NCBI RefSeq assembly: GCF_013415325.1
Contig: NZ_JACBYE010000008.1
Span: 1 to 64,000, forward strand
Origin: Sanguibacter inulinus
Lineage (GTDB): Bacteria > Actinomycetota > Actinomycetes > Actinomycetales > Cellulomonadaceae
Length of the DNA stretch: 64,000 nt
Direction: 5' to 3'
Shown here: positions 8,481 through 17,783 of the stretch, piece by piece
Layout of the letters: each line of letters opens with the position of its first letter
Numbering within the stretch: position 1 is the first letter of the stretch
Program-made: the position numbers and the translations under genes
The notes under the pieces: model-generated
What the model was told of the DNA's origin: nothing
What the model saw: only the letters and a program-made list of their open reading frames with translations
Database searches by the model: none

Positions 8481-11429
8481 TCACTCCTTGAGCTTGGCCT
8501 TCGCCCGGCTCGCGGGCTTCTTGGCTGGCTTCTTCGTGACGGCAGCTGCTGCGGTCTTCTTCGGCAGCGGCGCGACACCCGCGGGCTCGTGGTTCTGGAG
8601 CACCTCGGCGAGGAACCTGCCTGTGTGACTGGCCTCGACCGACGCGACCAGCTCGGGTGTTCCCTCGGCGACCACGAGGCCACCACCGGACCCGCCCTCG
8701 GGACCCATGTCGATGACCCAGTCGGCATTCTTGATGACGTCCAGGTTGTGCTCGATCACGAGGACCGAGTTCCCCTTGTCCACGAGGGACTGGAGCACCG
8801 CGAGCAGCTTGCGGATGTCTTCGAAGTGCAGACCCGTGGTCGGCTCGTCGAGCACGTAGATCGTCCGGCCCGTCGAGCGCTTCTGCAGCTCGCTCGCGAG
8901 CTTGACGCGCTGCGCCTCACCACCCGAGAGCGTCGGGGCGGACTGCCCGAGACGCACGTAGCCCAGACCCACGTCGACGAGCGTCTTGAGGTGACGTGAG
9001 ATCGCCGGCACCGCGGCGAAGAACTCGTTGGCCTCTTCGATCGGCATGTCGAGCACGTCGGCGACGGTCTTGCCCTTGAAGTGCACCTCGAGGGTCTCGC
9101 GGTTGTACCGCGCCCCGTGGCACACCTCGCAGGGGACGTAGACGTCCGGGAGGAAGTTCATCTCGATCTTGAGCGTGCCGTCTCCGGAGCACGCCTCGCA
9201 GCGGCCGCCCTTGACGTTGAAGGAGAAGCGTCCGGGCGTGTAGCCGCGGACCTTCGCCTCGCTCGTGTCGGCGAAGAGGCGTCGGACGTGGTCCCACACA
9301 CCCGTGTAGGTGGCGGGGTTCGAGCGCGGTGTGCGACCGATCGGCCCCTGGTCGACGTGGACCACCTTGTCGAGGTGCTCGAGCCCGGTGACCCGCTTGT
9401 GGCGGCCGGCGACCTGGCGGGCGCCGTTGAGCTCGTTGGCGAGCACCGTGTAGAGGATCGAGTTGACCAGCGTCGACTTGCCCGAGCCCGACACACCCGT
9501 GACGGCCGTGAGCACCCCGAGCGGGAAGCTCACGTCGATCCCGGTGAGGTTGTGCTCGCGCGCACCGACCACGGTCAGCTGGCGCTTGGGGTCGACGGGA
9601 CGGCGCAGCGTCGGCATCGGGATGGACCGACGGCCGGCGAGGTACGCGCCGGTGACGGACTCGGGAGCCTCGAGCAGACCTGCGTAGTCGCCGGAGTGCA
9701 CCACACGTCCGCCGTGCTCACCAGCACCCGGGCCGATGTCGACGACCCAGTCCGCGGTGCGGATCGTGTCTTCGTCGTGCTCGACGACGATCAGCGTGTT
9801 GCCGAGGTCGCGCAGGCGGGTCAGCGTGTCGATGAGGCGGCGGTTGTCTCGCTGGTGCAGACCGATGCTCGGCTCGTCGAGGACGTAGAGCACGCCGACG
9901 AGGCCTGATCCGATCTGGGTCGCGAGGCGGATGCGCTGAGCCTCTCCACCGGACAGGGTGCCAGCGGGACGCATGAGCGAGAGGTAGTCGAGCCCGACGT
10001 CGAGCAGGAACCCGAGACGGTCCTGGATCTCCTTGAGCACCTGCGTCGCGATCGCACGCTCGCGCACACCGAGCTGCAGGTTGTCGAGGAAGTCGCGGGC
10101 CTCGCGCAGCGGGAGGGCGCAGACCTCGGCGATCGACTTGCCGTCGACGCGCACCGCGAGCACCTCGGGCTTGAGGCGCGTGCCGTCGCAGACTGGGCAC
10201 GGGACCTCGCGCATGTAGGCCTCGTACTTCTCCTTCGACCACTCGGAGTCGGTCTCGGAGTGACGGCGCTCGAGGAAGGAGATGACCCCCTCGAAGCCCG
10301 TCGAGTACTGGCGCTCACGGCCCCAGCGGTTGCGGTACTTGACCTGCACCTCGTGGTTCTGGCCGTGCAGCACAGCGTTGCGGGCGCGCTCGGGCAGCGC
10401 TCGCCAGGGGACGTCCATCGAGAAGCCGAGGTCTTTGGCGAGAGCGCCGAGGACCCGCTGGTAGTACTCGGAGGAGGTCTGCGACCACGGGGCGACGGCG
10501 CCGTCGGCGAGCGACCTGTCTTCGTCGGGGATGACGAGCTCAGGGTCGATCTCGAGGCGCATGCCGATGCCCGTGCACTCGGGGCACGCACCGTAGGGCG
10601 CGTTGAAGGAGAAGGTCCGCGGCTCGATCTCGTCGAGGGTGAGCACGTGGTCGTTCGGGCACGCGCGGTGCTCGGAGAACCGACGCTCCCGGTCCGGGTC
10701 GCCCTCCTCCGCGTCGACCATCTCGACGACCAGGAGACCACCCGCGAGGCCGAGGGCGGTCTCGACAGAGTCGGTCAGACGACGCTGGACGCCCTCGCGC
10801 GAGACGAGACGGTCGACGACCACCTCGATGGTGTGCTTGAGCTTCTTCTCGAGAGTCGGGGGCTCGGTGAGCTGGACGACCTCGCCGTCGACCCGGGCAC
10901 GGGCGAAGCCCTTCGACTGCAGCTCCTTGAACAGGTCCGCGTACTCACCCTTGCGCCCGCGGACGACAGGTGCGAGCACCTGGTACCGCGTGCCCTCGGG
11001 GAGCTCGAGCAGCCTGTCGACGATCTGCTGCGGGGTCTGGGCGGTGACACGCTCGCCGCACACCGGGCAGTACTGCGTGCCGGCGCGCGCGAAGAGCAGA
11101 CGGAGGTAGTCGTAGACCTCGGTGATGGTGCCGACGGTCGACCGAGGGTTCCGGTTGGTCGACTTCTGGTCGATCGACACCGCGGGCGAGAGGCCCTCGA
11201 TGAAGTCGACGTCGGGTTTGTCCATCTGGCCGAGGAACTGGCGCGCGTACGCGGACAGCGACTCGACGTACCGTCTCTGCCCTTCGGCGAAGATGGTGTC
11301 GAAGGCCAACGAGGACTTCCCAGAGCCTGACAGACCGGTGAAGACGATCAGGGCGTCACGGGGAAGATCCAGGTCGACGTTGCGGAGGTTGTGCTCACGG
11401 GCACCTTGGACGACGAGGCGATCACTCAC
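8481..11429 (-). CDS. uvrA: UvrABC excision repair ATPase subunit A
   Basis: UvrA dimers scan DNA for distortions and load UvrB. The 982-aa protein has two ABC ATPase halves: Walker A GLSGSGKS at 32-39 and a second GVSGSGKST near 650, with the signatures [12 protein letters not shown] and [12 protein letters not shown]. The C-terminal zinc module has two CxxC pairs (CEACSGDG and [11 protein letters not shown]). In the first module one side reads ACPNDH rather than CxxC, as in other actinobacterial UvrA. The last 40 or so residues form a Lys/Ala tail ([14 protein letters not shown]), a probable nucleic-acid-binding extension. The start is GTG at 11429, set by TACGAT ending 6 nt upstream. A LexA-like box lies just above. 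Confidence 0.97.
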   Translation of the reverse strand: MSDRLVVQGAREHNLRNVDLDLPRDALIVFTGLSGSGKSSLAFDTIFAEGQRRYVESLSAYARQFLGQMDKPDVDFIEGLSPAVSIDQKSTNRNPRSTVGTITEVYDYLRLLFARAGTQYCPVCGERVTAQTPQQIVDRLLELPEGTRYQVLAPVVRGRKGEYADLFKELQSKGFARARVDGEVVQLTEPPTLEKKLKHTIEVVVDRLVSREGVQRRLTDSVETALGLAGGLLVVEMVDAEEGDPDRERRFSEHRACPNDHVLTLDEIEPRTFSFNAPYGACPECTGIGMRLEIDPELVIPDEDRSLADGAVAPWSQTSSEYYQRVLGALAKDLGFSMDVPWRALPERARNAVLHGQNHEVQVKYRNRWGRERQYSTGFEGVISFLERRHSETDSEWSKEKYEAYMREVPCPVCDGTRLKPEVLAVRVDGKSIAEVCALPLREARDFLDNLQLGVRERAIATQVLKEIQDRLGFLLDVGLDYLSLMRPAGTLSGGEAQRIRLATQIGSGLVGVLYVLDEPSIGLHQRDNRRLIDTLTRLRDLGNTLIVVEHDEDTIRTADWVVDIGPGAGEHGGRVVHSGDYAGLLEAPESVTGAYLAGRRSIPMPTLRRPVDPKRQLTVVGAREHNLTGIDVSFPLGVLTAVTGVSGSGKSTLVNSILYTVLANELNGARQVAGRHKRVTGLEHLDKVVHVDQGPIGRTPRSNPATYTGVWDHVRRLFADTSEAKVRGYTPGRFSFNVKGGRCEACSGDGTLKIEMNFLPDVYVPCEVCHGARYNRETLEVHFKGKTVADVLDMPIEEANEFFAAVPAISRHLKTLVDVGLGYVRLGQSAPTLSGGEAQRVKLASELQKRSTGRTIYVLDEPTTGLHFEDIRKLLAVLQSLVDKGNSVLVIEHNLDVIKNADWVIDMGPEGGSGGGLVVAEGTPELVASVEASHTGRFLAEVLQNHEPAGVAPLPKKTAAAAVTKKPAKKPASRAKAKLKE

Positions 11430-11474
11430 CCCGACATCGTACGGTCGACCACCGACACGCGCACACCTGTTCGA
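11430..11474 (-). promoter_or_regulatory. uvrA leaderless promoter with LexA-like box
   Basis: On the minus strand the -10 TACGAT (11441-11436) sits 6 nt before the GTG. Upstream, at 11474-11459, TCGAAC-AGGT-GTGCGC matches 10 of 12 positions of the actinobacterial SOS box TCGAAC-n4-GTTCGA. It lies just above the expected -35 region. uvrA is an SOS gene in mycobacteria, which supports the call; binding itself is inferred. Confidence 0.55.
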
Positions 11475-11659
11475 AGAACTGTGACCGGGTCGCGCGTCTC
11501 ACGTGCCGTCGCCAAGCCCGGCTGCACCCGCCCTCACGGCTCCGAGCCCCGCCACGTGACGGTAGCCTCCTGAGCCCTCGACGAGGCCCCAGATGCCTCC
11601 CGCACCGCTCCGACCTCCCCCGACGTGCTCGACGACCGCCGAGAGACCACAATCGGGAG

Positions 11660-13615
11660 ATGCCTGACAGCCCTGCGCTCGATACCACCCCCTGCTCGAC
11701 ACCGATCGCGGACTACGCGGTCCTGGGCGACGGGCGGTCCTGCGCCCTCGTCAGCCGGACGGGGTCGGTCGACTGGCTGTGCCTGCCCGACTTCGACTCC
11801 CCGGCGTGCTTCGCCGCGCTGCTGGGCACCCCCGAGAACGGACGGTGGCTGCTGACGGTCCGCGACCCCGTGTCGGTGACGCGGCGGTACCTGGGCGACT
11901 CCTTCGTCCTGGAGACCACCTACACGACAGCGACAGGCACAGCACGCGTCGTCGACGCCATGCCACCCGGCGACGGACGGGCGGACCTGGTCCGCGAGCT
12001 CGAGGTGCTCGACGGCCACGTGACGATCGAGCACGAATGGGTGGTGCGTTTCGGCTACGGGGCCTACGAACCCTGGGTGAGCCGGGTCGACGACGACCAC
12101 CGGACCGGGCGGCACGCGATCCGCGCCGTCGCCGGCCCGGACTCGCTGCTGCTGCGCGGCACCCGGCTCCCGCGGGCCGAAGACCACCGTCACCGAGACG
12201 TCTTCGAGGCGAGCGAGGGCGAACGTTTCACCTTCTCCTCGACCTGGACACCGTCCTGGGGTGCGACTCCCCCACCCCTGTCCGTCGCGCACGTGATCGC
12301 CACGGCGACCGACAGCTGGCACGACTGGGCCCGCCAGACGCCCTACTCCGGCCCCTACCGCGAACCCCTCGTCAGGTCCTTGCTCGTCCTGCGGCTCCTG
12401 ACGAGCAGCACGACCGGCGGGATCGTCGCGGCGGCGACCACCTCCCTGCCTGAAGACTTCGGCGGAGAGCGCAACTGGGACTACAGATACTGCTGGTTGC
12501 GCGACGCCGCCATGACCCTCGAGGCGCTCGTCGAGTCCGGCTACCACGACGAGATCGTCGGATGGCGCGACTGGTTGCTGCGCGCGGTCGCCGGTGACCC
12601 TGAAGACCTGCAGATCATGTACGGCGTCGACGGGCGCCGCGACCTCCCCGAGCGCGAGCTCGACCACCTGCCCGGGTACGCGGGCTCCAGGCCCGTGCGG
12701 GTGGGGAACGCGGCCGTGGACCAGGTGCAGAACGACGTGCTCGGCGAGGTCATGTGCGCCCTCGACATGGCGCGGGACGCAGGGCTCACGGAGACGGCTG
12801 ACAGCTGGTCGCTGCAGAGGCACCTGGTCGACGCGCTCGTCGAGCACTGGGACCGCCCGGACCGCGGGATCTGGGAGGTCCGAGGACCCGAGCGGGACTT
12901 CGTGCACTCGCGGGTGATGAGCTGGGCGGCGATCGACCGGGCCGTCAGGGGTGTCGAGGTGCACGGTCTCGACGGTCCCGTCGAGCACTGGAAGGCTGCC
13001 CGTGACGAGATCCACGCCCAGGTGATGGAGCACGGCTTCGACTCGGGGCTCGGTGCCTTCGTCCAGTACTACGGAGCCGAGCACACGGACGCGTCTCTGC
13101 TGCAGATGGCCCAGGTGGGGTTCATCGAGCCGACCGACGAGAGGTTCGTCGGGACGGTCCGGGAGATCCAGCGGACCCTCGCCACCAAGGACGGCTTCGT
13201 CAGGCGCTACGAGACCGAGCAGACAGGTGACGGGCTGGAGGGCGACGAGGCACCGTTCCTCGTGTGCTCCTTCTGGCTCGTCGACGCCCTCGCCCGCACC
13301 GGCGAGACCGACGAGGCGCAGCAGCTGCTCGACACCCTCGTGGGCTCGGCCAACGACCTCGGGCTCATGGCTGAGCAGTACGACGACGAACGCGCACGGA
13401 TGGCCGGGAACTTCCCGCAGGCCTTCTCCCACCTCGGGCTCGTGCGCGCAGTCCACAGCCTCGACCGAGCCACGAGCGACCGTGGCGGTCTGCACTCCGC
13501 GGGGCACCACGCCCCCGGCACGACGAGCACCGGGACGACCAGCACAGGCACGACGACCACCGGCAAGGCGGAGGCGCCGAGCGGCGCCCCGAGGACGAGG
13601 GAGGACGCACCATGA
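11660..13615 (+). CDS. Glycoside hydrolase family 15 (glucoamylase/trehalase type)
   Basis: A 651-aa cytosolic enzyme; no signal peptide. It begins with the small GH15 beta-domain (IADYAVLGDGRSCALVS, GSVDWLCLPDFDSPACFAAL). The (alpha/alpha)6 barrel then shows GERNWDYRYCWLRDAAMTLEAL at about 272-293, a VGNAAVDQVQNDVLGE segment, and GIWEVRG with the likely catalytic acid near 405. GNFPQAFSHLGL follows near 590. This bacterial group includes trehalases and alpha-glucosidases, so the substrate is uncertain. The C-terminus has a degenerate 15-bp repeat encoding GTTST-like pentads, probably a flexible tail. The gene overlaps the next hydrolase gene by 4 nt. CACAAT ends 6 nt before the ATG. Confidence 0.9.
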   Translation: MPDSPALDTTPCSTPIADYAVLGDGRSCALVSRTGSVDWLCLPDFDSPACFAALLGTPENGRWLLTVRDPVSVTRRYLGDSFVLETTYTTATGTARVVDAMPPGDGRADLVRELEVLDGHVTIEHEWVVRFGYGAYEPWVSRVDDDHRTGRHAIRAVAGPDSLLLRGTRLPRAEDHRHRDVFEASEGERFTFSSTWTPSWGATPPPLSVAHVIATATDSWHDWARQTPYSGPYREPLVRSLLVLRLLTSSTTGGIVAAATTSLPEDFGGERNWDYRYCWLRDAAMTLEALVESGYHDEIVGWRDWLLRAVAGDPEDLQIMYGVDGRRDLPERELDHLPGYAGSRPVRVGNAAVDQVQNDVLGEVMCALDMARDAGLTETADSWSLQRHLVDALVEHWDRPDRGIWEVRGPERDFVHSRVMSWAAIDRAVRGVEVHGLDGPVEHWKAARDEIHAQVMEHGFDSGLGAFVQYYGAEHTDASLLQMAQVGFIEPTDERFVGTVREIQRTLATKDGFVRRYETEQTGDGLEGDEAPFLVCSFWLVDALARTGETDEAQQLLDTLVGSANDLGLMAEQYDDERARMAGNFPQAFSHLGLVRAVHSLDRATSDRGGLHSAGHHAPGTTSTGTTSTGTTTTGKAEAPSGAPRTREDAP

Positions 13616-14307
13616 CCGACGACCAGAGCACCGCACCGGCCTCACCGACCCGGCTGACCCGGCTCGACCACGTCGACCTCAGGTCGGTCGCGGTCGGTCC
13701 CATGGACAACAACGCGTACCTGCTGACCTGCCGGACCACCGGCGCACAGGTGCTCGTCGACGCCGCTGCCGACTCGGACCGGCTGCTCGCGCTCGTGCGC
13801 GAGGGATCGGGGTCTGCGCGCCTCGACCTCATCGTCACCACGCACAGCCACCACGACCACGTCGGGGCGCTCGAAGACATGGTCGGGGTCACCGGTGCGA
13901 CCACGGCAGCCGGTGCCGAGGACGCCGAGGCCATCAGCGTGCCCACGCGGCAGCGCCTGCACGCGGGCGAGCACCTCGTCGCCGGGACGATCGACCTCGA
14001 GGTCGTCCCGCTCCGCGGCCACACCCCCGGCTCGGTCGCCCTCGTGCTCGTCGAGCCGGACGAGGCGTCTGAGCCCGACGCCGTCGCCGGTCGCACCCAC
14101 ATCTTCTCCGGTGACTCTCTGTTCCCCGGCGGGGTCGGCAACACCAACCACGACCCGGAGCGGTTCGCGCAGCTCCTCGGTGACGTCGAGGAGAAGATCT
14201 TCGGCCGGTTCCGGGACGACACCGTGGTCCACCCCGGACACGGAGCCCCGACCACCCTCGGCGCTGAGCGTCCGCACCTCGACGAATGGCGGTCTCGCGG
14301 CTGGTGA
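13612..14307 (+). CDS. Metallo-beta-lactamase-fold hydrolase (glyoxalase II-like)
   Basis: 231 aa with the canonical zinc motif THSHHDHVG at about 80-88. Further ligands are a histidine in PLRGHTPGSVAL, the bridging aspartate in FSGDSLFPGGVGNTNHD, and a final histidine in VVHPGHGAPT. These match glyoxalase II/persulfide-dioxygenase-like hydrolases that open thioesters or similar bonds. It is translationally coupled to the GH15 gene (ATGA overlap). The combination does not point to a known pathway. The YciI gene follows after 10 bp. Confidence 0.88.
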   Translation: MTDDQSTAPASPTRLTRLDHVDLRSVAVGPMDNNAYLLTCRTTGAQVLVDAAADSDRLLALVREGSGSARLDLIVTTHSHHDHVGALEDMVGVTGATTAAGAEDAEAISVPTRQRLHAGEHLVAGTIDLEVVPLRGHTPGSVALVLVEPDEASEPDAVAGRTHIFSGDSLFPGGVGNTNHDPERFAQLLGDVEEKIFGRFRDDTVVHPGHGAPTTLGAERPHLDEWRSRGW

Positions 14308-14317
14308 AGGTGCTTGA

Positions 14318-14614
14318 ATGGCGGGCATGACCACCTACGCCGTGACCTACGTCTACACCGACGACTCTGCTGCCCGCGACACGCACCGCCCGGCTCACCG
14401 GGCCTTCCTCGGCGGTCTGTACGCCGCGGGGATCTTGCTCGCGTCGGGCCCGGTCTCCGACGACGACATGCAGGGTGCGCTGCTCATCCTCAAGGGCGAC
14501 TCGGCCGAGGCCGTCAGCTCGATCCTCGATGCTGACCCCTTCCACCAGCAGCAGCTCGTCGCGGCTCGTGCGGTCACCGAGTGGACAGTGGTCTACGGGC
14601 CCTGGGCGGACTGA
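14318..14614 (+). CDS. YciI-family protein
   Basis: A 98-aa single-domain protein with the ferredoxin-like YciI fold: an AVTYVYTD first strand, RPAHRAFLGGLYAAGILLASGP with the conserved His and the gap before the second strand, and DPFHQQQLV near residue 75. YciI proteins are small enzymes or stress proteins of mostly unknown activity. ATG 14318 has GAAGG 7 nt upstream; ATG 14327 is a possible alternative. It ends the GH15 - hydrolase - YciI run and faces uvrB across a shared terminator. Confidence 0.85.
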   Translation: MAGMTTYAVTYVYTDDSAARDTHRPAHRAFLGGLYAAGILLASGPVSDDDMQGALLILKGDSAEAVSSILDADPFHQQQLVAARAVTEWTVVYGPWAD

Positions 14615-14725
14615 CCTTCCCTCGGCCTCTCGGCCCACAAGTCCGACGCAGCGTCGATGGCGCTCGAACGTGGCCTGGCGCTCCTCGGCCCCCGGTTCTC
14701 CCGGCGGGCACTCCCCCGCAGACGC

Positions 14726-14767
14726 ACGACGACGCGGCCACCCCGTCGGGGGTGGCCGCGTCGTCGT
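14726..14767. terminator. Perfect bidirectional hairpin between yciI-like gene and uvrB
   Basis: A perfect 19-bp stem (14726-14744 with 14749-14767) and a GTCG loop lie between two convergent genes. It is GC-rich without a U-tract, and can serve both strands. Confidence 0.85.
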
Positions 14768-14810
14768 CTGTCGTGGGCGTGCCCGCCCACCTCTGTCACG
14801 CGCCGAGAGG

Positions 14811-16907
14811 TCAGGCCGTGGCGGCCTGCATCTGCCGGAGCTCCTTCTTCAGGCCCGAGACCTCGTCGCGGAGGCGGGCCGCGAGCTCGAACTGCAGCTC
14901 GGCCGCAGCAGCGTGCATCTGCTCGTCGAGCTCCTGGATGAGGCCGACAAGATCACCGGCAGCGGCGACAGCGAGCCTGTTGCCGGACGCGCCCTCCTTC
15001 GGACCACCCGGGACAGGCGCCGAACCCTTGGCGGGCTTGCGGTAGCCGCCCTCGAGCAGCTCGCGGGTGTCGATGTCCTCGCGGGCGAGCATGTCCGTGA
15101 CGTCGCTGATCTTCTTGCGCAGCGGAGTCGGGTCGATCCCGTGCTCCAGGTTGTACGCGACCTGCTTCTCGCGGCGGCGGTCCGTCTCCTCGAGAGCCAT
15201 GGCCATCGACGGCGTGACGGTGTCCGCGTACATGTGCACCTGGCCCGAGACGTTACGAGCCGCACGACCGATCGTCTGGATGAGCGAGGTCGCGGACCGC
15301 AGGAAGCCCTCTTTGTCGGCGTCGAGGATCGCCACGAGCGACACCTCGGGCAGGTCGAGGCCCTCACGGAGCAGGTTGATGCCGACCAGGACGTCGTACT
15401 CCCCCATCCGGAGCTCACGCAGCAGCTCGACGCGTCGCAGCGTGTCGACCTCGGAGTGCAGGTACCTGACCCGCACGCCCTTGTCGAGGAAGTAGTCGGT
15501 GAGGTCTTCGGCCATCTTCTTCGTCAGCGTGGTGACCAGGACGCGCTCGTCCTTCTCCGCGCGCACGCGGATCTCCTCGAGCAGGTCGTCGATCTGCCCC
15601 TTGGTCGGCTTGACGATCACCTGGGGGTCGATGAGTCCCGTCGGACGGATGATCTGCTCGACAAAACCGTCGGCCATCGACAGCTCGTACTTTCCGGGCG
15701 TCGCCGAGAGGTAGACGGTCTGCCCGATGCGGTCGACGAACTCTTCCCAGCGCAGCGGGCGGTTGTCCATCGCGCTCGGCAACCGGAAACCGTGGTCGAC
15801 GAGGTTTCGCTTGCGCGACATGTCACCCTCGTACATCGCACCGATCTGCGGGACCGTCACGTGCGACTCGTCGATGACGAGCAAGAAGTCTTCGGGGAAG
15901 TAGTCGAGCAGCGTGTGCGGGGCCGTACCCGGACCACGACCGTCGATGTGCCGCGAGTAGTTCTCGATGCCTGAGCAGCTGCCGATCTCGCGCATCATCT
16001 CGATGTCGTAGGTGGTGCGCATCCGCAGGCGCTGCGCCTCGAGGAGCTTGTTCTGGGCCTCCATCGTCGCGAGACGCTCTTCGAGCTCGGTCTCGATCGA
16101 CGCGATGGCCTTCTCCATGCGCTCCGGACCGGCGACGTAGTGCGTGGCCGGGAAGAGGTGGATGGAGGTCTCGTTGCGCACGACGTCACCCGTCAGCGGG
16201 TGCAGCGTCTGGATCGCCTCGATCTCGTCGCCGAAGAACTCGATGCGGATCGCGAGCTCCTCGTACACCGGGATGATCTCGACGGTGTCGCCGCGCACGC
16301 GGAAGGTGCCACGGGTGAAGGCCATGTCGTTGCGGGTGTACTGCATGGTGACGAACTTGCGCAGCAGGGTGTCGCGGTCGACCTGGTCGCCGACGTCGAG
16401 CCGGACCATGCGGTCCACGTACTCCTGCGGGGTACCCAGACCGTAGATGCACGACACAGACGCGACGACGATGACGTCGCGCCGCGTCAGCAGGTTGCTC
16501 GTCGCCGAGTGGCGCAGGCGCTCGACCTCGTCGTTGATCGAGCTGTCCTTCTCGATGAAGGTGTCCGTCTGCGCGATGTACGCCTCGGGCTGGTAGTAGT
16601 CGTAGTACGACACGAAGTACTCGACGGCGTTGTTGGGCAAGAGCTCCCGGAACTCTGTCGCGAGCTGCGCGGCGAGTGTCTTGTTCGGCGCCATGACGAG
16701 CGTCGGACGCTGCAGCTTCTCGATGAGCCAGGCCGTCGTCGCGGACTTTCCGGTACCCGTGGCACCGAGGAGCACCACGTCCTTCTCGCCGCCCTGGATA
16801 CGCTCTGCGAGCTCAGCGATCGCCGTCGGCTGGTCCCCCGACGGGGTGTACTCGGAGATCACCTCGAAGGGTGCCACTGTCCGCTGGAGATCTGTCACAG
16901 GTCGCAT
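14811..16907 (-). CDS. uvrB: UvrABC excision repair helicase-like subunit B
   Basis: 698 aa from the ATG at 16907. UvrB verifies damage and recruits UvrC. Walker A GATGTGKS is at 48-55, the damage-probing beta-hairpin residues [10 protein letters not shown] are at 101-110, and helicase motifs follow ([27 protein letters not shown]). A UVR domain at the C-terminus matches that of UvrC. A longer open frame to 16967 exists, but the -10 TACGGT ends 6 nt before 16907 and the conserved sequence starts there. The gene follows coaE (78 bp between them) on the same strand but has its own promoter. Confidence 0.97.
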   Translation of the reverse strand: MRPVTDLQRTVAPFEVISEYTPSGDQPTAIAELAERIQGGEKDVVLLGATGTGKSATTAWLIEKLQRPTLVMAPNKTLAAQLATEFRELLPNNAVEYFVSYYDYYQPEAYIAQTDTFIEKDSSINDEVERLRHSATSNLLTRRDVIVVASVSCIYGLGTPQEYVDRMVRLDVGDQVDRDTLLRKFVTMQYTRNDMAFTRGTFRVRGDTVEIIPVYEELAIRIEFFGDEIEAIQTLHPLTGDVVRNETSIHLFPATHYVAGPERMEKAIASIETELEERLATMEAQNKLLEAQRLRMRTTYDIEMMREIGSCSGIENYSRHIDGRGPGTAPHTLLDYFPEDFLLVIDESHVTVPQIGAMYEGDMSRKRNLVDHGFRLPSAMDNRPLRWEEFVDRIGQTVYLSATPGKYELSMADGFVEQIIRPTGLIDPQVIVKPTKGQIDDLLEEIRVRAEKDERVLVTTLTKKMAEDLTDYFLDKGVRVRYLHSEVDTLRRVELLRELRMGEYDVLVGINLLREGLDLPEVSLVAILDADKEGFLRSATSLIQTIGRAARNVSGQVHMYADTVTPSMAMALEETDRRREKQVAYNLEHGIDPTPLRKKISDVTDMLAREDIDTRELLEGGYRKPAKGSAPVPGGPKEGASGNRLAVAAAGDLVGLIQELDEQMHAAAAELQFELAARLRDEVSGLKKELRQMQAATA

Positions 16908-16922
16908 GGAACAACCGTACGA
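16907..16922 (-). promoter_or_regulatory. uvrB promoter overlapped by LexA-like box
   Basis: The -10 TACGGT (16919-16914) is followed by 6 nt and the ATG. The same bases read on the plus strand as tgGAACaaccGTACga, matching 10 of 12 positions of TCGAAC-n4-GTTCGA. A repressor here would cover the -10 and the start site. Confidence 0.55.
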
Positions 16923-16985
16923 CCAGCCACCGACAACGCCCACCGGGATGAGCGTGCCGGTGGCCACAGCGCCCGAGCAGCAGCG

Positions 16986-17609
16986 TCAGGGGACGGGCAC
17001 CTCTGCCTCGACCTCGTCCTGCAGCCGTCGCCACAGGGCGTCGACGGCAGCGCGCAGCTGCGACACGTCACCGGCCCCGGGAAGCACCACGTCGGCAGCT
17101 GCGAGGCGCGCCTCGTCCGTCGCCTGCGACGCGACCCGGCGACGGGCCTCGGGCAGGTCCAGACCGCGCTTCTCGACGAGCCTGCGGATCCTCAGGTCGG
17201 CCGGGGCGTCGACCACGACCACCACGTGGAAGGTCTCCTGCTGCCCTGTCTCGACGAGCAGGGGAATGTCGTGGACCACCACGGCGTTGGCATCTGCGGT
17301 GGCCACGGCAGCCTCGCGCTCTGCGGACATCCGCGCCACCTCCGGGTGGATGATCGAGCTCAGCAGGTCCAGCCGCGCACGGTCGCCGAAGACGATGTGA
17401 CCGAGCGCCGGCCTGTCGAGCGAGCCGTCCTCGATCAGCACCTCCGGACCGAAGGCCTCGACCACCCGGTCGAGCCCGACAGTCCCTGGCTCGACGACCT
17501 CGCGGGCGAGCACGTCGTGGTCGATCACGACTGCGCCGAGCTCCGCGAAGCGCGTCGAGGCGACCGACTTGCCGGCGGCGATCCCGCCGGTCAGACCTAT
17601 CCTGATCAT
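16986..17609 (-). CDS. coaE: Dephospho-CoA kinase
   Basis: 207 aa; the enzyme phosphorylates the 3'-hydroxyl of dephospho-CoA, the last step of coenzyme A synthesis. The P-loop GGIAAGKS is at 8-15, the catalytic/substrate motif VIDHDVLAREV at about 28-38, and the lid region is around RIRRLVEKRGL. A very long open frame continues upstream through the divergent ABC gene, but family similarity begins at the ATG at 17609. The gene lies between rpsA/polA-type genes and uvrB, the usual actinobacterial neighbourhood. It is divergent from the ABC exporter gene, with 174 bp between. Confidence 0.93.
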   Translation of the reverse strand: MIRIGLTGGIAAGKSVASTRFAELGAVVIDHDVLAREVVEPGTVGLDRVVEAFGPEVLIEDGSLDRPALGHIVFGDRARLDLLSSIIHPEVARMSAEREAAVATADANAVVVHDIPLLVETGQQETFHVVVVVDAPADLRIRRLVEKRGLDLPEARRRVASQATDEARLAAADVVLPGAGDVSQLRAAVDALWRRLQDEVEAEVPVP

Positions 17610-17783
17610 CTCGTCCCTCTCGTCGCACGGCCGGCGAGGACGGCGCCCTGGGCGCCGTACCGTCCGGTGCCCGGTGCACGGGCGTCGGCCCAACGTATCG
17701 CGTCCGCCGTGCGCACGGCGCGCCGAGCCGCGACAGGTCGCGGCGAGCAGCACGACCACACAGCACGTCGAAGGGAGCACATC

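Noticed and set aside
11534-13645. A 703-codon open frame on the minus strand
   Set aside because: It is antisense to the GH15 gene, which has clear family motifs on the plus strand. Long antisense frames are normal in DNA this GC-rich.
16140-17783. An N-terminal extension of the ABC exporter by 548 codons
   Set aside because: It lies antisense to uvrB and coaE. A good RBS and GTG at 17784 and the start of family similarity fix the real start.
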